A stretch of 62,000 nucleotides of DNA. Origin: Neocallimastix lanati (nom. inval.) (taxonomy: Eukaryota > Neocallimastigomycota > Neocallimastigomycetes > Neocallimastigales > Neocallimastigaceae). The first letter of the stretch is position 1. Each line of letters starts with the position of its first letter. Below the pieces are notes generated by a model that saw only the letters and a program-made list of their open reading frames with translations, did no database searches and was not told the origin of the DNA. The stretch spans positions 1,412,501 through 1,474,500 of the forward strand of contig JACVTC010000003.1 in NCBI GenBank assembly GCA_016946835.1. The letters run 5' to 3'. This document shows positions 15,201-29,493 of this stretch, one piece after another. Position numbers and translations under genes: made by a program.

Positions 15201-15674
15201 TTTATAATAATATAAATTTTATTTTCATTCATATATTATTATTAAAATATTTTTATTATCAATGAATATATATAAAAAAAATTTTAATATATCTAAAGAT
15301 ATTCTATTAAGTACAGAAATGATAACTCGAAACTATAATTATTATTAATCTAATAAAAAAAAAAAAAAAAAAAAAAAAAAGTTATAAATAATAAAACAAA
15401 ACATTTAAAAATATTCTTAATATTGATTTAATAATGAAATTATACATAAAATAATTATTTTTATTTAAATACTAAAATTATAATTTCTATTTAATTTTTA
15501 AATATTAAATTTCGAGGATTAATTTCAAAATAAATTAAATCTATAGATTTTATATAAATTAAATTATCGGAAATTGAACGGAAATCAAACAATGAATCAT
15601 TATTATTAATAAAAGATATACAATAATAATCGATATTATAAATACATTTGAATAAATTATAAACTTTTATTATT

Positions 15675-16020
15675 TATTTTTTATTATTCCATTATATATT
15701 ATTTATTATTTATTATTTATTATTTATTATTTATTATTTATTATTTATTATTTATTATTTATTATTTATTATTTATTATTATTATTATTTATTATTTATT
15801 ATTTATTATTTATTATTTATTATTTATTATTTATTATTTATTATTTATTTATTTATTTATTATTTATTTATTTATTATTTATTATTTATTATTTATTATT
15901 TATTATTTATTATTTATTATTTATTATTTATTATTTATTATTTATTATTTATTATTTATTATTTATTATTTATTATTTATTATTTATTATTTATTATTTA
16001 TTATTTATTATATTTATAAT
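15675..16020. repeat. TTTATTA heptamer minisatellite
   Basis: About 330 bases consist of nearly perfect tandem TTTATTA units with a few TTTA and ATT interruptions. A shorter array of the same unit is at about 7441-7497. It is likely a replication-slippage product. Confidence 0.85.
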
Positions 16021-16713
16021 TTATTATTTATTATATATTATTAATTAAATAAGTATAAATATTTATTCTTTAAATATATGATATAAACTTAATTTCAATT
16101 TTTTATTATATTCAAATATTTATTTTTACAATAATTAATTAAAATTTTATTATTTCAAAGGTTCTAATATTTTATCTATTTCTATTTCTTCTTATTGCGA
16201 GGGAACCAAGTTTATGGTTCGGAATATAGTTTTTTGATATCTTTTAAGAAAAATATTGATCTTCATATAATATAAAATTTTGTATATCACATCACATGGT
16301 CATAATAACTAATATATGGCTATTTTTATATTTTATACGGTTAAATATAATAATATTATGGTTAAATTTTTTATTTTTACATAATTATTATGATGTATTA
16401 TGGTTCATATCAATATTTTTGTATATTAAGTTATTATCTGTGGTTAATTTTAGTTAATATATGGTTAATTATGTTTAATCATTTTATAATATTATATTTA
16501 ATTTATATAAAACTTTAATTATTTTATGGTTAAATATAAACAATTTATATAAATATATTACTTTATATGGCTATCTATAATCTTTACTAGAAATATTATT
16601 CAAATTAAATATATAGAAGCATATTTATAAATTAATTTTTATATGCTATAAGACACTATCATATTCATAAATCAACACTAAATCTAAGTACATATAATGT
16701 AATACAAAAAATA

Positions 16714-16747
<34 letters not shown>

Positions 16748-17199
16748 AAATTTATTAAGATAATTAAAATAATTAAAATAATTAAAATAATTAAAATAAT
16801 TAAATAAAAAAAAAAAGTTTGTATATTAAAAATATTTGTTTTTTTTGTCAAAAAACAATAATAAATGTAGTATCCTATTCCATCTTTAAAAATAAAAGAA
16901 AAAAAATAAAAACAAAATTAGTATTAATTACCTATTAATGTGGAATAATTTTTTTTAATTATGTATAGTTTATATATAATTAAATGGATTAAGAATGCTA
17001 AGAATGAATAAAATATTCTCAAACATTGGTGATAATGCTCCTACAATGGTGTTTGAGCACCTTTATTATTTATTATTTATTTATTATTTATTATTTATAA
17101 TTTATTATTATTTATTCATTACTATTTAATATTTATTATTTATTATTATTATTTATTTATTATTTATTATTTATTATTTATTATTTATTATTTATTATT

Positions 17200-17243
17200 A
17201 TTTATGATTATTTTTTATTTTTATTTTTTTATTTTTTAGTTAT

Positions 17244-17295
<52 letters not shown>

Positions 17296-17352
17296 CTAAT
17301 TTATTATTATTTATGATTATTTTTTATTTTTATTTTTTTATTTTTTAGTTAT

Positions 17353-17425
<73 letters not shown>

Positions 17426-17428
17426 CTA
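17200..17428. repeat. Tandem duplication of a roughly 100-base unit
   Basis: The unit TTTATGATTATTTTTTATTT...TTAGTTATTATAATAATA(n)ATAAATCTAA occurs at 17200-17299 and again at 17310-17429. The copies differ mainly in the number of ATA units. Confidence 0.8.
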
Positions 17429-17960
17429 AAGTTTTATTAATTCCAATTTATAAAAAAATAAAAAAAAAAAAATTAAAAAAGAAGTTGAATATTATTTGTT
17501 TTTATGAAAATAAAATCTAATGAAAAATGCAGAAAAAAAATACATGTATATAATATATATATTTAATGTATTATAAAATTGTAGCCATTCATATTTATAA
17601 ATATATTCAATATAAAAAATTTTTTAATATAGTGTAATATTTCTTGACAGACTTAAGCAAAAATATATAAAAATAAATTGGTTACACGAATTCTAAAAAT
17701 AGAATGCTATATAATATAGATATTAATTGACATAATTAATATAATAAAAGCAAATAAATTTATGTTTAAATAATAGAAGTATTATTTAATAGTACTTTTG
17801 TTTTTTTAAAGTATTCTATTAATACTTAACATTAATTAATAAATATTAACCAATAACTTTCTATATCTATATTATTATTTACTTATAAAATGATGAATTT
17901 CATTAAAATATCATTATAAATGTAAAAATAATCAAATAATCATATAATTATAAATATTTA

Positions 17961-17993
<33 letters not shown>

Positions 17994-19057
17994 TATATTA
18001 TTAATAATTTGGATTTATCTTTATTTTCTTAAATAAATATTTTATTGAATAATTATAAATTAATGATAACTTAACATTCAACCAATAATATGATAGTATT
18101 ATTAAAATATTCATTTATAGAAAAACTTAACATATATAAATATTTTAAAGTACTTATATAGTAGGGTATATTAATTTTATTTTTGAAAATGAATAATTAA
18201 AGAGGATATTTCATTCTCTGTATAATTCTATATTAAATATTATTAAATAATTATTTGTTTATAATTAAAAAATACACTTTTTTAAATAATAAAAGATAAA
18301 ATGCTTGAATATTATGTGTAATAACATAAATTAGTAATATAGAGTTTATAAAAAACATTAAGCTGAACAATCTATAAGTTATAATTATTAGGAAAAGATT
18401 TACGCATTTAATTTTTTTTAGAAAAAAAAAAAATAAAATAAAATAAAATAAAAAGTAGTTAAATTAGTTTATAATAATAAATTCACTAATTTAAACAAAT
18501 ACTTATAACCTTTAGTTATTACTTTTTTTTTTTTTGTTTGTTTGTTTGTTCGTTTGTTTGTTTGTTTCTGTTATAAAAAATTTATTCGTTATAATATATA
18601 TTTAAAATTAAGATTTAAATATATATAATTTTATTTATTAATATAGTAATAAATTAAAAGAATTACTAAAAATATTTCTTTTTTTTTTTACTTTTATAAT
18701 ACAAAAAAAAAAAAAATAAAGTTTAACATTATAAAATGTAGATGATGAAATAAAACGTCAATCATTATTTATATTTTTAAATTTAATTTCTAAATCATTT
18801 TTTTACTAATTTTTAATTATTGATATATCTTCTCTAATTATAAAAAATATTTATTTAAGTTCATTTAAAAATTGTATATAGCAAATGTATTATTTTAATA
18901 AATATCCAAATATTTCAAGTAATTTAAACATTATAAAAATAAATATAGATTATTTAAACTATTAGCTTGGTTTAACTTTTTTAATATCAATTAAATTAAT
19001 GATTAAATTAATTTTTTTTAAAAAAAAAAAAATATATTTATTATAAATAACTAATTC

Positions 19058-19124
<67 letters not shown>

Positions 19125-21161
19125 TTATAAATAACTAATATTTATTTATTTGAACTACTGAATATTTTTAAATTCATTTCAACTAATCTGTATTTTATTT
19201 ATTAATCAAAGTAACCAATTTTTATTTAAGAGTATTTTCAAATTCATTCTATAGAGTTATTAAAAAATTAATAATAAAAATAAAAATAAAAAATTGAATA
19301 AAAATTAAATTATTTTATTATTTAAATTATTAAAATATTATAATTAACTAAAATTAATTTAAATTCATTTATTTTTTATTTATAGAAAAAGTTTTATTAT
19401 CATTTTATAAATTTTAAATAAAGTGAAAATAAAACTTTTTCTAACAATTTCAAAATATAATTTAAATGATTTTGCTCAAAATCTTCTCTTTTTCTTTTCC
19501 TTTTTTACTTTTACTTTTTTTTTTCTTTTTTTTTAAATTTTTATTTTTTTAAATTTATGTTTTATAATTTTTATTTTTTTAATTAAAAATAATAATAATA
19601 TTCTGTTTCTTGAAAAAAATTTTTTTTTTTATTCTTTTTTTTTTTTTAGTATATTATAAAATTATGTTTTATTTTAATAAACATAATAAAAAAATTTTTT
19701 TATTATCCATCATTTAATCTAACTTTTTATTAAAATAATGGTTATTGCTATATTGCAAATTTAAGAACCATATACATAAATTTATTTTATATAATTACTA
19801 ATAAATCATATTAATAATGAATATTATTTATTTATTTATTTTCTTTTTATATTTTAAAATAATTAATTATTATCTTTTATTTTAATAAATTTATTTTATA
19901 TATTTTAAACTTTTTATGTTATTTAATAAAATAATTATATTTAATTATTTAAAAAGCTATTAATTTTATTATAATATATTCATGTAAAACTATTATTAAA
20001 TAATATATTTTATGTAATTAAATATACTATATTTAATATAATATATTCAATTACATTAATACTACATATAAATGTTTAAATCTATGAAAATAATAATTAA
20101 AATATATTATTTTTAATTGTTATAAACACATATAACTTTTGAATTAGATATTAAAAAAAAAAAAAGCTTTATTATAATATAAACTTAGTCTATATATTTT
20201 TTATTGTATAAATGAAATAAAAAAATTTTTTTCATTTATATATTTCTATATATATGTGAATTTTTATTAATAAAAATCTTTTTATTGTTAAAATACTTCT
20301 TAATAAAAAGTTTCCTAATTACTAATATTACTAATATATTTTTGTTTTTTTTAAGAATAAAAGTGAAAAAAATAAAATAAAATAAATATAAATATATTAA
20401 TATATAAAAAATTATTTAATTATTCATAATTATTAAAAACAAATAAATATAAAAAATTAGATTAACAATATCTTTGAAATAAATAATATTAGCAAAAAAT
20501 AATATATGGGATAAGTCACATATAATTATATAAATATCAAGTTATTTTGTTTAAATTTATTAATTTCTTTTTATTTTTTTATAATAAAAATTAATAAAAC
20601 TATTTAATAATATTTATTCACTTAATCTAAACTATATCTGTATAAAAATTTTTTTTCATCCTTTAAATAAATATTATTAAAAGATTATCATCATACATAA
20701 TATAAACGTAGTTTATATATTTTTCAACTACACAAGATTATAAATAAAATGAAAACGTTAGAAAATTAGTATTTTTAGTTTAGATCACGCTAACAATTTA
20801 ATTAATAATTATATTTTATTATAACTTCAATTATAACTTTAAATATTAAATAGTATATTACAAATAAATAGGTTATAATACATGACTTAAATAATTTAGT
20901 TTTAAAAATTTTTTATTTCTATAAGCTTTTTTTATTATAGATTTAATGGATTGAAATATGTATGATCCATTAAATGTATTTTATACATTAATAAAAGATT
21001 TATTATAAAAATTTTTTGTATGATATTAATGATATTAATAATATTTAGTATAAATCATTGATAAAAATTAATAAGAGTTATATAATATTAATATTAATAA
21101 GGGCTATAAAATATTGATAAAATATTAACATAATATAATTAACAAAAATAATTATAAAAAT

Positions 21162-21193
<32 letters not shown>

Positions 21194-22119
21194 CTACAAT
21201 TTTACAAAATCATTTTAAAGCTCTTAATTAAATATTATTATTAAATTTAAAATTATTAATTATTATGTTTTTTATTCCAAAAATAAATAATTTACCTATT
21301 TTATTATTAAAATCATTTTAATAAAAAATTCTTTTATATATAATTATTTTATGTTTAATTTTAATTAAATTATATTCAAATATTACGTTATTATATTTAT
21401 AAAAATAAAAAGAAAAATGATTATTGATGATAAGAAAATAATTAATTTAATAATAAAATATATTATTTTAATGTATGAAATTAATGTATACAATTGTATT
21501 CTGGTGATATATGATTATGATTTTATTAATAATTTAAGTTAATTAAGAAATTATAAATATATTAAAAATATATTAATAATTTAAAACTTTGTTCTTTAAT
21601 AATTATAATAAAATAACAAGTCTTTTGCTTATTTTTGAAGAAGAGAAGAAAAGTAAACAAAAGAAAAGAAAAAGGAAATTTAATAATGAAATATTAATAT
21701 TAATAAATAAAATATATAAAATTAACTAGTATAATTAATAATACGTGTTTATTAATTATTAGTGTTATTTATAAAATTATTTTATTTTTTATTTGTAGTT
21801 TATATTAAATATATTAAAAACTATTATTTATATTTAATGGGTAAATATAAATAATAAAGATCACTTTACAAATACTTTAATAAGTAATAAAGTGGTCTCG
21901 TATAAATTTTTCTTTTAACTAGTGTGTTAAGAGAGAAACTTATCAATTGATATAATATTAATTCTATTATATAAAAAAAAAAAAAGTTTAAATTTTATTT
22001 CTTAGTAAAAGGAGTAGTAAAATAATAAAAAATAAAAAATAAAATAATAAATAAATAAATAATAAAAATAAAAGAAAATAAAATTATTAAAATTAAAGCA
22101 TATGTATATCCCTACCTTC

Positions 22120-22154
<35 letters not shown>

Positions 22155-22384
22155 TGTATTTTAAAACTTGAGTCTACCATTTTAGATTTGGTTATATTAA
22201 TTAGGAAATTTTAATAATTTATTATAATTATAATATTCAAGATTAACGGCACTTAAATTAGCTACATAAATTAATAAGAAACGTATTAGGAATTAGAAAA
22301 TTATTATTTAAAAATTTTTTATATAGCTTAGTTGCTAGTAATTAGAAATTAACATATATTATAGTTTATTATATAATATTAGTA

Positions 22385-23100
22385 AGAAATAAATATATCT
22401 ATAAGATGACAGGAAAGACTGAGATAATTTTAACTAAATAGAATAGAACATGTCTCTAAGCTTTTTAAGAAAATCATTGGATACAAAAATATAATTTTTT
22501 ATCAGAAGTCAAAAAGGAAGAAAAGAATTTCTAATACTTAATATTAGAAGTACTTAAGAATAAATATCATGAAGTAGAAATTATTAAAATACCAAAAACT
22601 CTTCAGAAGGTTAGAGAGCATGAAGATCAAAAGTGATAAAGAAACCTTGAAATACATCAAGAAATTTTTACTTAAAGGTTACGCAATACCTAGAAAAATT
22701 AAATAATAAGCTTAGTAACAGGAGAAAATTAAACTATCTATTTAAAAATTCTACCAAAGAAACGAATAAACTTCTTGGAAATAAAGTACAGTATTTTGGA
22801 TGATATTGATAAAATATTAAAAGATATGAAGAAACAAATTAGAAACCATAAAAATTTCTATTCAAGAAAAAAAAAAAAAAAAAAAAAGAAAAATCCACAT
22901 AACAATATAAAGTTTATTAGTTGAACAATTTAGATAATGAAGTATTCTTAGTAGATGAAAGTAATAAAGTTGGAATAAAAGAAATAAACTTTACTAAAAC
23001 TAAAAATAACATTCAGGAAATAAATTTATGTGAAATAGATATTACTTTAAACAATAATAATTATCAACATTTAGAATTTAAAAACATTAAACAATATTAA
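22385..23100 (+). pseudogene. Unidentified decayed coding relic
   Basis: This stretch is less AT-rich than its surroundings and has short plus-strand frames broken by stops and an A run at 22867-22887. The best piece is about 60 codons at 22921-23100 (NLDNEVFLVDESNKVG... to ...EFKNIKQY). I do not recognise the protein. The mix of codons looks coding in origin, so it may be a dead gene or mobile-element gene. Confidence 0.3.
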
Positions 23101-23673
23101 GCAAATAAACTTTGATATAATAAAACTATGGTGATAATAATAGTGAAAAAAAAAAAAAAAAATAAATAAAATAAAATAAAATAAAAATAAATTTTTAAGT
23201 AATAACATATTAAATAAAATAGAAAATATAATCTTTTTTTTTTTTTTTTTTTTTTTTTTATAAAGAGAACAATATTGATTATGATATAAATAAATATTAT
23301 ATTTATGATCGTATATAATGTAATAATAGCAACTATAAGTATTTAGATATGAATGACACTTTTCTTAATAATGCGATAAAAAAATAGTAATAATAATAAT
23401 AATACTTAAAACGTGAATAACAGTTATCAGCTTGTTAAAAAAAAAAAAAAAAAAAAAAAAAGAAAAAATAGGTCATAATGAAAATGCTTTTAATTAAATT
23501 ATTTTTTAGATAAAATGAATAAAAACAAATTATATATATTTTATGTAATACTATTATATATGTTTAATATTTATATGTATATATTTTTTAATTTTTATTA
23601 ATAAAATTTTATTATTATTAAAAAAAAAATTTTTTAAAAATTAATATTAAAAAAAAAATAATTTTAAAAATTA

Positions 23674-23721
23674 AAAGTTTTATCATTACTAATATATATA
23701 TATTAGTAATGATAAAACTTT
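23674..23721. repeat. Perfect 48-base palindrome
   Basis: Two 24-base arms with no spacer, centred at 23697/23698, starting AAAGTTTTATCATTACTAAT. It could extrude a cruciform. Confidence 0.85.
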
Positions 23722-23794
23722 ACTAATATATATAAATCAGAATAAAAAAAAAAAAAAATTTTTTTTTTTTTATTATTTAATTATTTATAATGAA

Positions 23795-24155
23795 ATCTAG
23801 TGCGTTTCACAATCGCAATGTGGCATATTTTTATATGTGGCTTTGTTTAATAATCAAATAAATAATAATCAAATAAATAATAATTAAATAAATAATAAAT
23901 ATTCTTTTTATATCTTTTTTATTTATTAATATTTAATTATAAAAATAATTTTTTCTAATTTTTTTTTTAAAAGAATATATTATTATTTCTTTTGAAATAG
24001 TTATATATAATAATATGTAATTGAAAAAATATATTATTATTTCTTTTGAAATAATAATTATTTATATATTTGTTTATGATTGTATAGAATATCTTAAAAA
24101 GGTATGGCTTTATTTAAAAATTATATACGCCACATTACAAAATGCACGATCCCCA
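23795..24155. mobile_element. Possible MITE with imperfect terminal inverted repeats
   Basis: The left end carries GTGCGTTTCACAATCGCAAT then GTGGCATAT. The right end, read on the minus strand, carries GTGCATTTTGTAATGTGGCG then TAT. The shared pattern GTGC[AG]TTT...AATGTGGC[AG]TAT in inverted orientation around about 350 bases of AT-rich DNA without a transposase is what a decayed miniature inverted-repeat element looks like. Target duplications are not clear. Confidence 0.35.
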
Positions 24156-24980
24156 TTTATAATTTATTCTAATCTATATCCATTTTTTAACTTAATCCTT
24201 AGAATTAAATATTAGAAAAAAAAAATTATCATCTTAAATAGTCTATTTTTTTTATATAAATTTAATATAAATATATTTTAATTTTTATTAATAAAATTTT
24301 TTTTTTTTTTTTTTTTTTTATTATTATTGATATATTTTTAAAAAAAAAAAAATAAAAGTATAATTAAAAAATTAAAAAGAGAAAAAATAGTTTTATATAA
24401 AAATAAAAAATTAAAAATAAAACTAGAAACTAATAAATAAAATAAAATTTAGAACTAAAAAAAAAAAAAAAATTTAAAAAATAAAAAATAAAATGAAAAA
24501 CTTATTTTATTCTAATAAAACAATAATTTTATAAGATTGAAAAAAAAAAATTTTTTTTTTCTTTTTCTTTATGTATATATATAATATTTTAAATATATAT
24601 ATATATATACATTTATATATAATTTAAAAATAAAAAAAAAAAAAATTTATAGAAATTCAAAATAAAATATGAAATAAAATAAAATTTAAAACAACAACAA
24701 TAATAATATATATATATCATTTTCCTGACAGGCTGATATTATTATGTTGTTTGTTTAAACTAATTTTTTACCTTAATAATATTATTAGTAATTATTACTT
24801 TCATTTTTAAAAAGATAATAGAATTTTTTTGTTTTTTTGAATATCACTTTTTTCCCATTAAATAAATTTTATTATCATTTTATTACTTTCTATTTTCTAT
24901 TTTCTATTTTTTTTTTTTTTTTTTTTTTTTATTTTTTTTTACTTTTTTTTTTTTCTTTTTGAATGGAATTTCAATACATT

Positions 24981-25450
24981 TTATTCGAAATCCCAATCAT
25001 ATTCTTGGAAGTAAAGATGTCCAATACGTTTACAGTGATTAACTAAGTTACGTCTGTTCATTACTAAAGTTTTTAATGGATAATCATATGGTAACTGAAT
25101 GATACTAGCAATGAAAGAGAATACGTAAATATCAAGTGAAGTTGGTTCTTGAGTTCCGAAAATATATTCAGATTCACCAAGTAAGTTAGATAAGCATTTA
25201 ATATCTTCATTAGCAATTTCATATAATTCATCATCACTAAACCTACCAATACCTTGTAAATATAAAGTATTCTTTATATTATTACGAATTTTTCTTAAAA
25301 CAAATGGTTTTACAAAACATGGAATATCTTTGAAGCAAGTTTTAGTAAATTTATAACCATCCTTAGTTAACCATCTTTGTCTCATAATTATGAAGTATAA
25401 ATGATCTTCTAATAATCTATAATATAATAATTTAACAGTTTAATAATTGT

Positions 25451-25487
<37 letters not shown>

Positions 25488-26493
25488 TACATATACATTA
25501 ATAATATCAAAAACCAAAACAAAACAAAGCAAAATAAAATTATCTATTTATATACATATTCTTATATTTTAAAAACATTTCAAAATGTATATACCAAAAA
25601 AAAAAAAAAAAAAAAAAAAATAAAAGAAAAAAATATATATATACATATATTTTTAAATATATAAATAAAATTATAAAAATACCTCTTTGTAGCAAGGGCA
25701 ATAGCTTTTTCGTCACTAACTAAAGTAGCATCGGGGTCAAAATCAATTTGATCGTTAATCCAATTAATAATAAAACTAGAATCCTTTTAATGATAATTTA
25801 ATATATAAATTTTTAAATAAAATTGTAATTAATTTATAGTTGAAATAATTAAATAAATGTAATTAATAACTTTAATTTTGTTATAAATACATATATGTAT
25901 ACATATATTAAATGTATTTTTTAACTTACATCATAAATTTCACCATTTCTTTCAATGAAAGGAAGTTTACCTTTTGGAGCTAAATCAAAATTTGGTTTTG
26001 AAACAACAGTATATTTAAGACTGGCAAAACGAAGGTAAGCTTCAAGTTTGAGACAGAAAGGCGACTATTTTTATATAATAAAACATTTGATTAATACTAC
26101 AATTATATATATATTATTTTTTTCTTTAAACATTCATGGTTAAGAATATTTAAAAATATTAATTAATAATATTATATTTAATAGAATTATTATAATTCTT
26201 ACAAGAGAAGGTAAATATTGATCAACATTTCCGTACTTATGCAAATAAATCATATCCTCTTCATATTTTCTTTGACCTAAATTGAGACTATTTTTAATAT
26301 TTGATATAAATTTCCTGATGATTGGAACAATAACAATATAAGCAAATAAGAATCCTACAATACATAAAATTGGTGATACAGTTAAAGGATAGTCTGGGAA
26401 AGTTGATTCCCATTTTTCTTTAATTGGTTTATCATAAAGATCAACTTTTTCAGTTAATATATTAACAATTTGTTGAATTTGTTCCTTTTCCAT
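24981..26493 (-). CDS. FAXC/metaxin-like GST-fold membrane protein
   Basis: Exons are complement 26203-26493, 25930-26064, 25683-25783 and 24981-25416, giving 320 residues closed in frame. A hydrophobic segment (PILCIVGFLFAYIVIVPII, about residues 41-59) near the N-terminus is a probable membrane anchor. A thioredoxin-like GST N-domain follows, with SPFCLKLEAYLRFASLKY at 98-115 and KGKLPFIERNGE, the metaxin/FAXC version of the GST motif. The helical C-domain ends YPLKTLVMNRRNLVNHCKRI, as in the Failed-axon-connections group. FAXC and metaxin relatives are mostly non-enzymatic; metaxin/Tom37 act at the mitochondrial outer membrane, but gut fungi have only hydrogenosomes, so location is open. 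Intron 3' ends carry T runs. Exon 4 was joined at 25416, which completes the split Arg codon. Confidence 0.8.
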
Positions 26494-27441
26494 TTCTTTA
26501 ATAATTTTTAATATAAATTTATTTTTTTTAAATTTTTAAAAAAGAGAATATAATATTATAATTATAATTTATATTTTAATATATATATATATATGGATTT
26601 AGAAAAGATAATATTAAGGAAATAAATATAATTTTTAGATATGAAAATATTATATTTTCTTAGAAATTTATCAAAATTTATCTTATTTATCGTTTTATTC
26701 ATTATTTTATTTATTTATTTATTTATTTATTTATTTTTTTTTTTTCATTTGTTAATTCTTAAAAGATTTTAATAGCATCAAAAGTTATATTAAAGAATAA
26801 ATGTAACGAACTTTTGTCATAGAGAAAATATTAAAAAAAGTAATCTTTTTTTTTTTTAATTTCTTATTTATAAAAAAGTATTCATTTATTTTATCTATTC
26901 TAATTTTTATAAATAGTTGTTTAAAAAATTCTAATAATTTATATTTTACCTATTAAATAAAAAATAAATTAGTTTTTATATATTTTAAAAGAAAAATAAA
27001 AATTACGCAATTATATGAAAATATGGTTATTTTATATTATAACTTTTATTTTTTGTTAATAAAAAAATTAATCATATACAAAAAGAAAAAAAATTTTTTT
27101 TATTACATTACAATATTTACATAAACTATAATATTTAAAATATTATTATTAAATAAATAAATAAATATTTAATTAGATTATTGGTTAATCAAAAATAATT
27201 TATAGATAATATAATAGATTTTTAATATAAATGCTAAAAAAAAAAAGAAATTTTAATTTTAAAATAGAAAAAGATGGACCGAACCGGACCATAATCAATC
27301 ATATAATATATATATTTATTTTATAATTAAATATTTTTAATATGTATAAAATTATCAAAAATATTCAGTGGTATTTTATATATTTAAAATATATATAACA
27401 TAATAATATATAAATTAATATATATATACAAAATAATTATT
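26494..27441. other. Spacer upstream of the FAXC-like gene
   Basis: Promoter region of the minus-strand FAXC-like gene and 3' flank of centrin. AT-rich, with a TTTA tract at 26707-26735 and a small GC-rich repeat GGACCGAACCGGACC at about 27274-27290. No gene is seen. Confidence 0.6.
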
Positions 27442-28492
27442 TTAAATTATAATTTTCTATTTAAATATTTATATAAAAAATTTTAAATAATATATATTAT
27501 AAAATTTGGTATAATATTTACCGTTTTTTTCATAATATGTAAAAATTCTTCTTCATTAATTTCACCATCACCTTTTTTATATATTAAATAAAAAATATCA
27601 TAATATTATTAATATTTTTATTTTTAAAATTTTTAAATTTAAACATTGTTTTATTAGTAATATTAGTAATATACCGTCTTTGTCAGCATCATCTATCATT
27701 TCTTGAATTTCTTCATCAGTTAAATTTTCACCTAATTCTTTAGAAACCCTTTTTAAATTTTTAAATGAAATTTTTCCTGTACCATCATCATCAAATAATT
27801 TAAATGCTTTTAATATTTCTTCTTTTGTATCTTTTTCAGCCTTTTTATTAAATAATAATTATTGTTCATAATAAATCAAATATTAATTAAATATTTTAAT
27901 AGTATTTTATTTTTACAATTGAAATATATAAAGTATTTTTTAAAAAAAAATATTAATATAAATATAACTATTTAATTATTTATTATATTTTTTTGAATTA
28001 AATTACCATTTTTGAAGACATTAACTCTAAAAATTCATTGAAATCCATAACACCTGTTCCAGATTTATCTATTTCTGAAATCATTTTCTTTAAATCTTCT
28101 TTTTTAGGTTCAAATCCAAGGGCTCTCATAGCAACTTTTAATTCTTTACATTCTATAGTACCAGAACCATCCGTATCAAATAAATCAAAAGCCTAGTTAC
28201 ATTTAAAAAACATTAAAAAATAAGATAATAATAAATTAAATTAATTAAAGATTTTAAGATTTATTATTAGTAATTCTTTTAAAATTTTCTATTTTATTAC
28301 TTCAATATTAACTTTACCTCTCTAATTTCTTGTTTTTGTTCTGGTGTTAATTCTTGTCTTTTTGGTTGTTTGCTATTATTTGAGCGTGATTGTCTGTGTA
28401 ATGAAGTTGACTATTTTAAAAATATTTAATTACTATTATTAATAATAATCATATTTATAAATGTATATTTATAAGATTAATTAAATTACCAT
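27442..28492 (-). CDS. Centrin (caltractin), EF-hand protein
   Basis: Exons are complement 28490-28492 (the ATG alone), 28318-28410, 28007-28192, 27675-27840, 27522-27571 and probably 27442-27456, giving about 170 residues. The basic leader ([20 protein letters not shown]) leads into four EF hands: [12 protein letters not shown], then [24 protein letters not shown] and [12 protein letters not shown], each with the 12-residue loop. The tail FLHIMKKT is the usual centrin ending, after which six or so residues follow. Centrin is a calcium sensor of basal bodies and spindle poles, which suits a fungus with flagellated zoospores. The last exon is uncertain: reading through its donor instead ends at 27483 with [12 protein letters not shown]. 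Loop four is closest to consensus, with loops two and three degenerate at some positions. Confidence 0.93.
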
Positions 28493-29070
28493 CTTCAATT
28501 ATTTTATTAATTTATTTTTAAATAAATATAATCTTGTAAATTTTTTATTTTATATATATTTATATCACTTTTAAAATAAAAAATTTATTGTTTATATTTA
28601 ATATTTTTAAGAAATTAATTTTTTAATTAAAAAAAAAAAATTATAATATGATAATTAATTAAAAATTAAATTGTTTATTTTATTTATTTAATGAATTACT
28701 AAATAAAAATAAATAATAAATAAAAATTAAATTTACATATATCTCAACAAAATTTATTAATATACATTGTACAATAATTACATATAATGTACACTATAAT
28801 GTTTTAGTCTACAGTAAATAACTTTTATAATCACATTTATTATAAAATTCATTCATTCTTCTTATAAACATATAAAAACTAATAATATTGAATTTTTTTG
28901 AAATGTATAATTTAGACTAAAAGATATACACAAATATTCAGAAACACATATTATTAATAGATATTTATTAATGTTTATTTTTATTATCTATTTTAATTAA
29001 TTAATTTATATAATTTTTTATCTATTTTTTATTTTTATTTTTATTTTTATTTATGTAGAAATAATTTATT
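28493..29070. other. Spacer between centrin 5' end and PTH2 3' end
   Basis: AT-rich. It must contain the centrin promoter. No gene or clear motif was seen. Confidence 0.6.
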
Positions 29071-29458
29071 TTAAAATAATTTAAGATGTCCAGTAATCAT
29101 ATTGACTTTATCTTGATAATCTGTAAATTTTATTATAAATAAAATAAGTAAATATAAATGATATGAAGTAAAAAATAAAGAAATATAAAGAGAAATATAT
29201 ATATATAATATAAATAAATAACCTGGTCCAACAGCCAATATTAATGGCTTATTTGTTGTTTTATCATTAATACTTTGAACATGGACTTTGTATTTTTTAG
29301 CGCTCTTTATAAGGTTATTCCTATGGTACAATATTAAAGATTTTAATTTTATTAATTATTTGTTAATTTAAAGATATATAATTTAACATACATTTCATTT
29401 TCATCTGGACACTTTAAAGTAACTTTTGGTTGACCTTCTCTACTCCAACGTCTGTAAA

Positions 29459-29493
<35 letters not shown>

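Larger units (their letters stand above)
12288..24980. other. 12.7-kb gene desert
   Basis: Except for the sub-features listed separately, I find no gene. The DNA is almost pure A/T with very short frames. Long homopolymers lie at 15357-15380, 16718-16745, 22122-22152, 23234-23259, 23439-23461 and 24299-24319. The short frame at 24021-24215 lies inside a possible MITE and has no recognisable protein features. Confidence 0.75.

Noticed and set aside
15675-16020. CRISPR-like array
   Set aside because: Regular 7-base units without spacers; a simple minisatellite in a eukaryotic genome.
24021-24215. 64-codon membrane-like frame
   Set aside because: AT-driven Ile/Tyr/Phe composition, inside a possible MITE and overlapping a local duplication; not supported as a gene.
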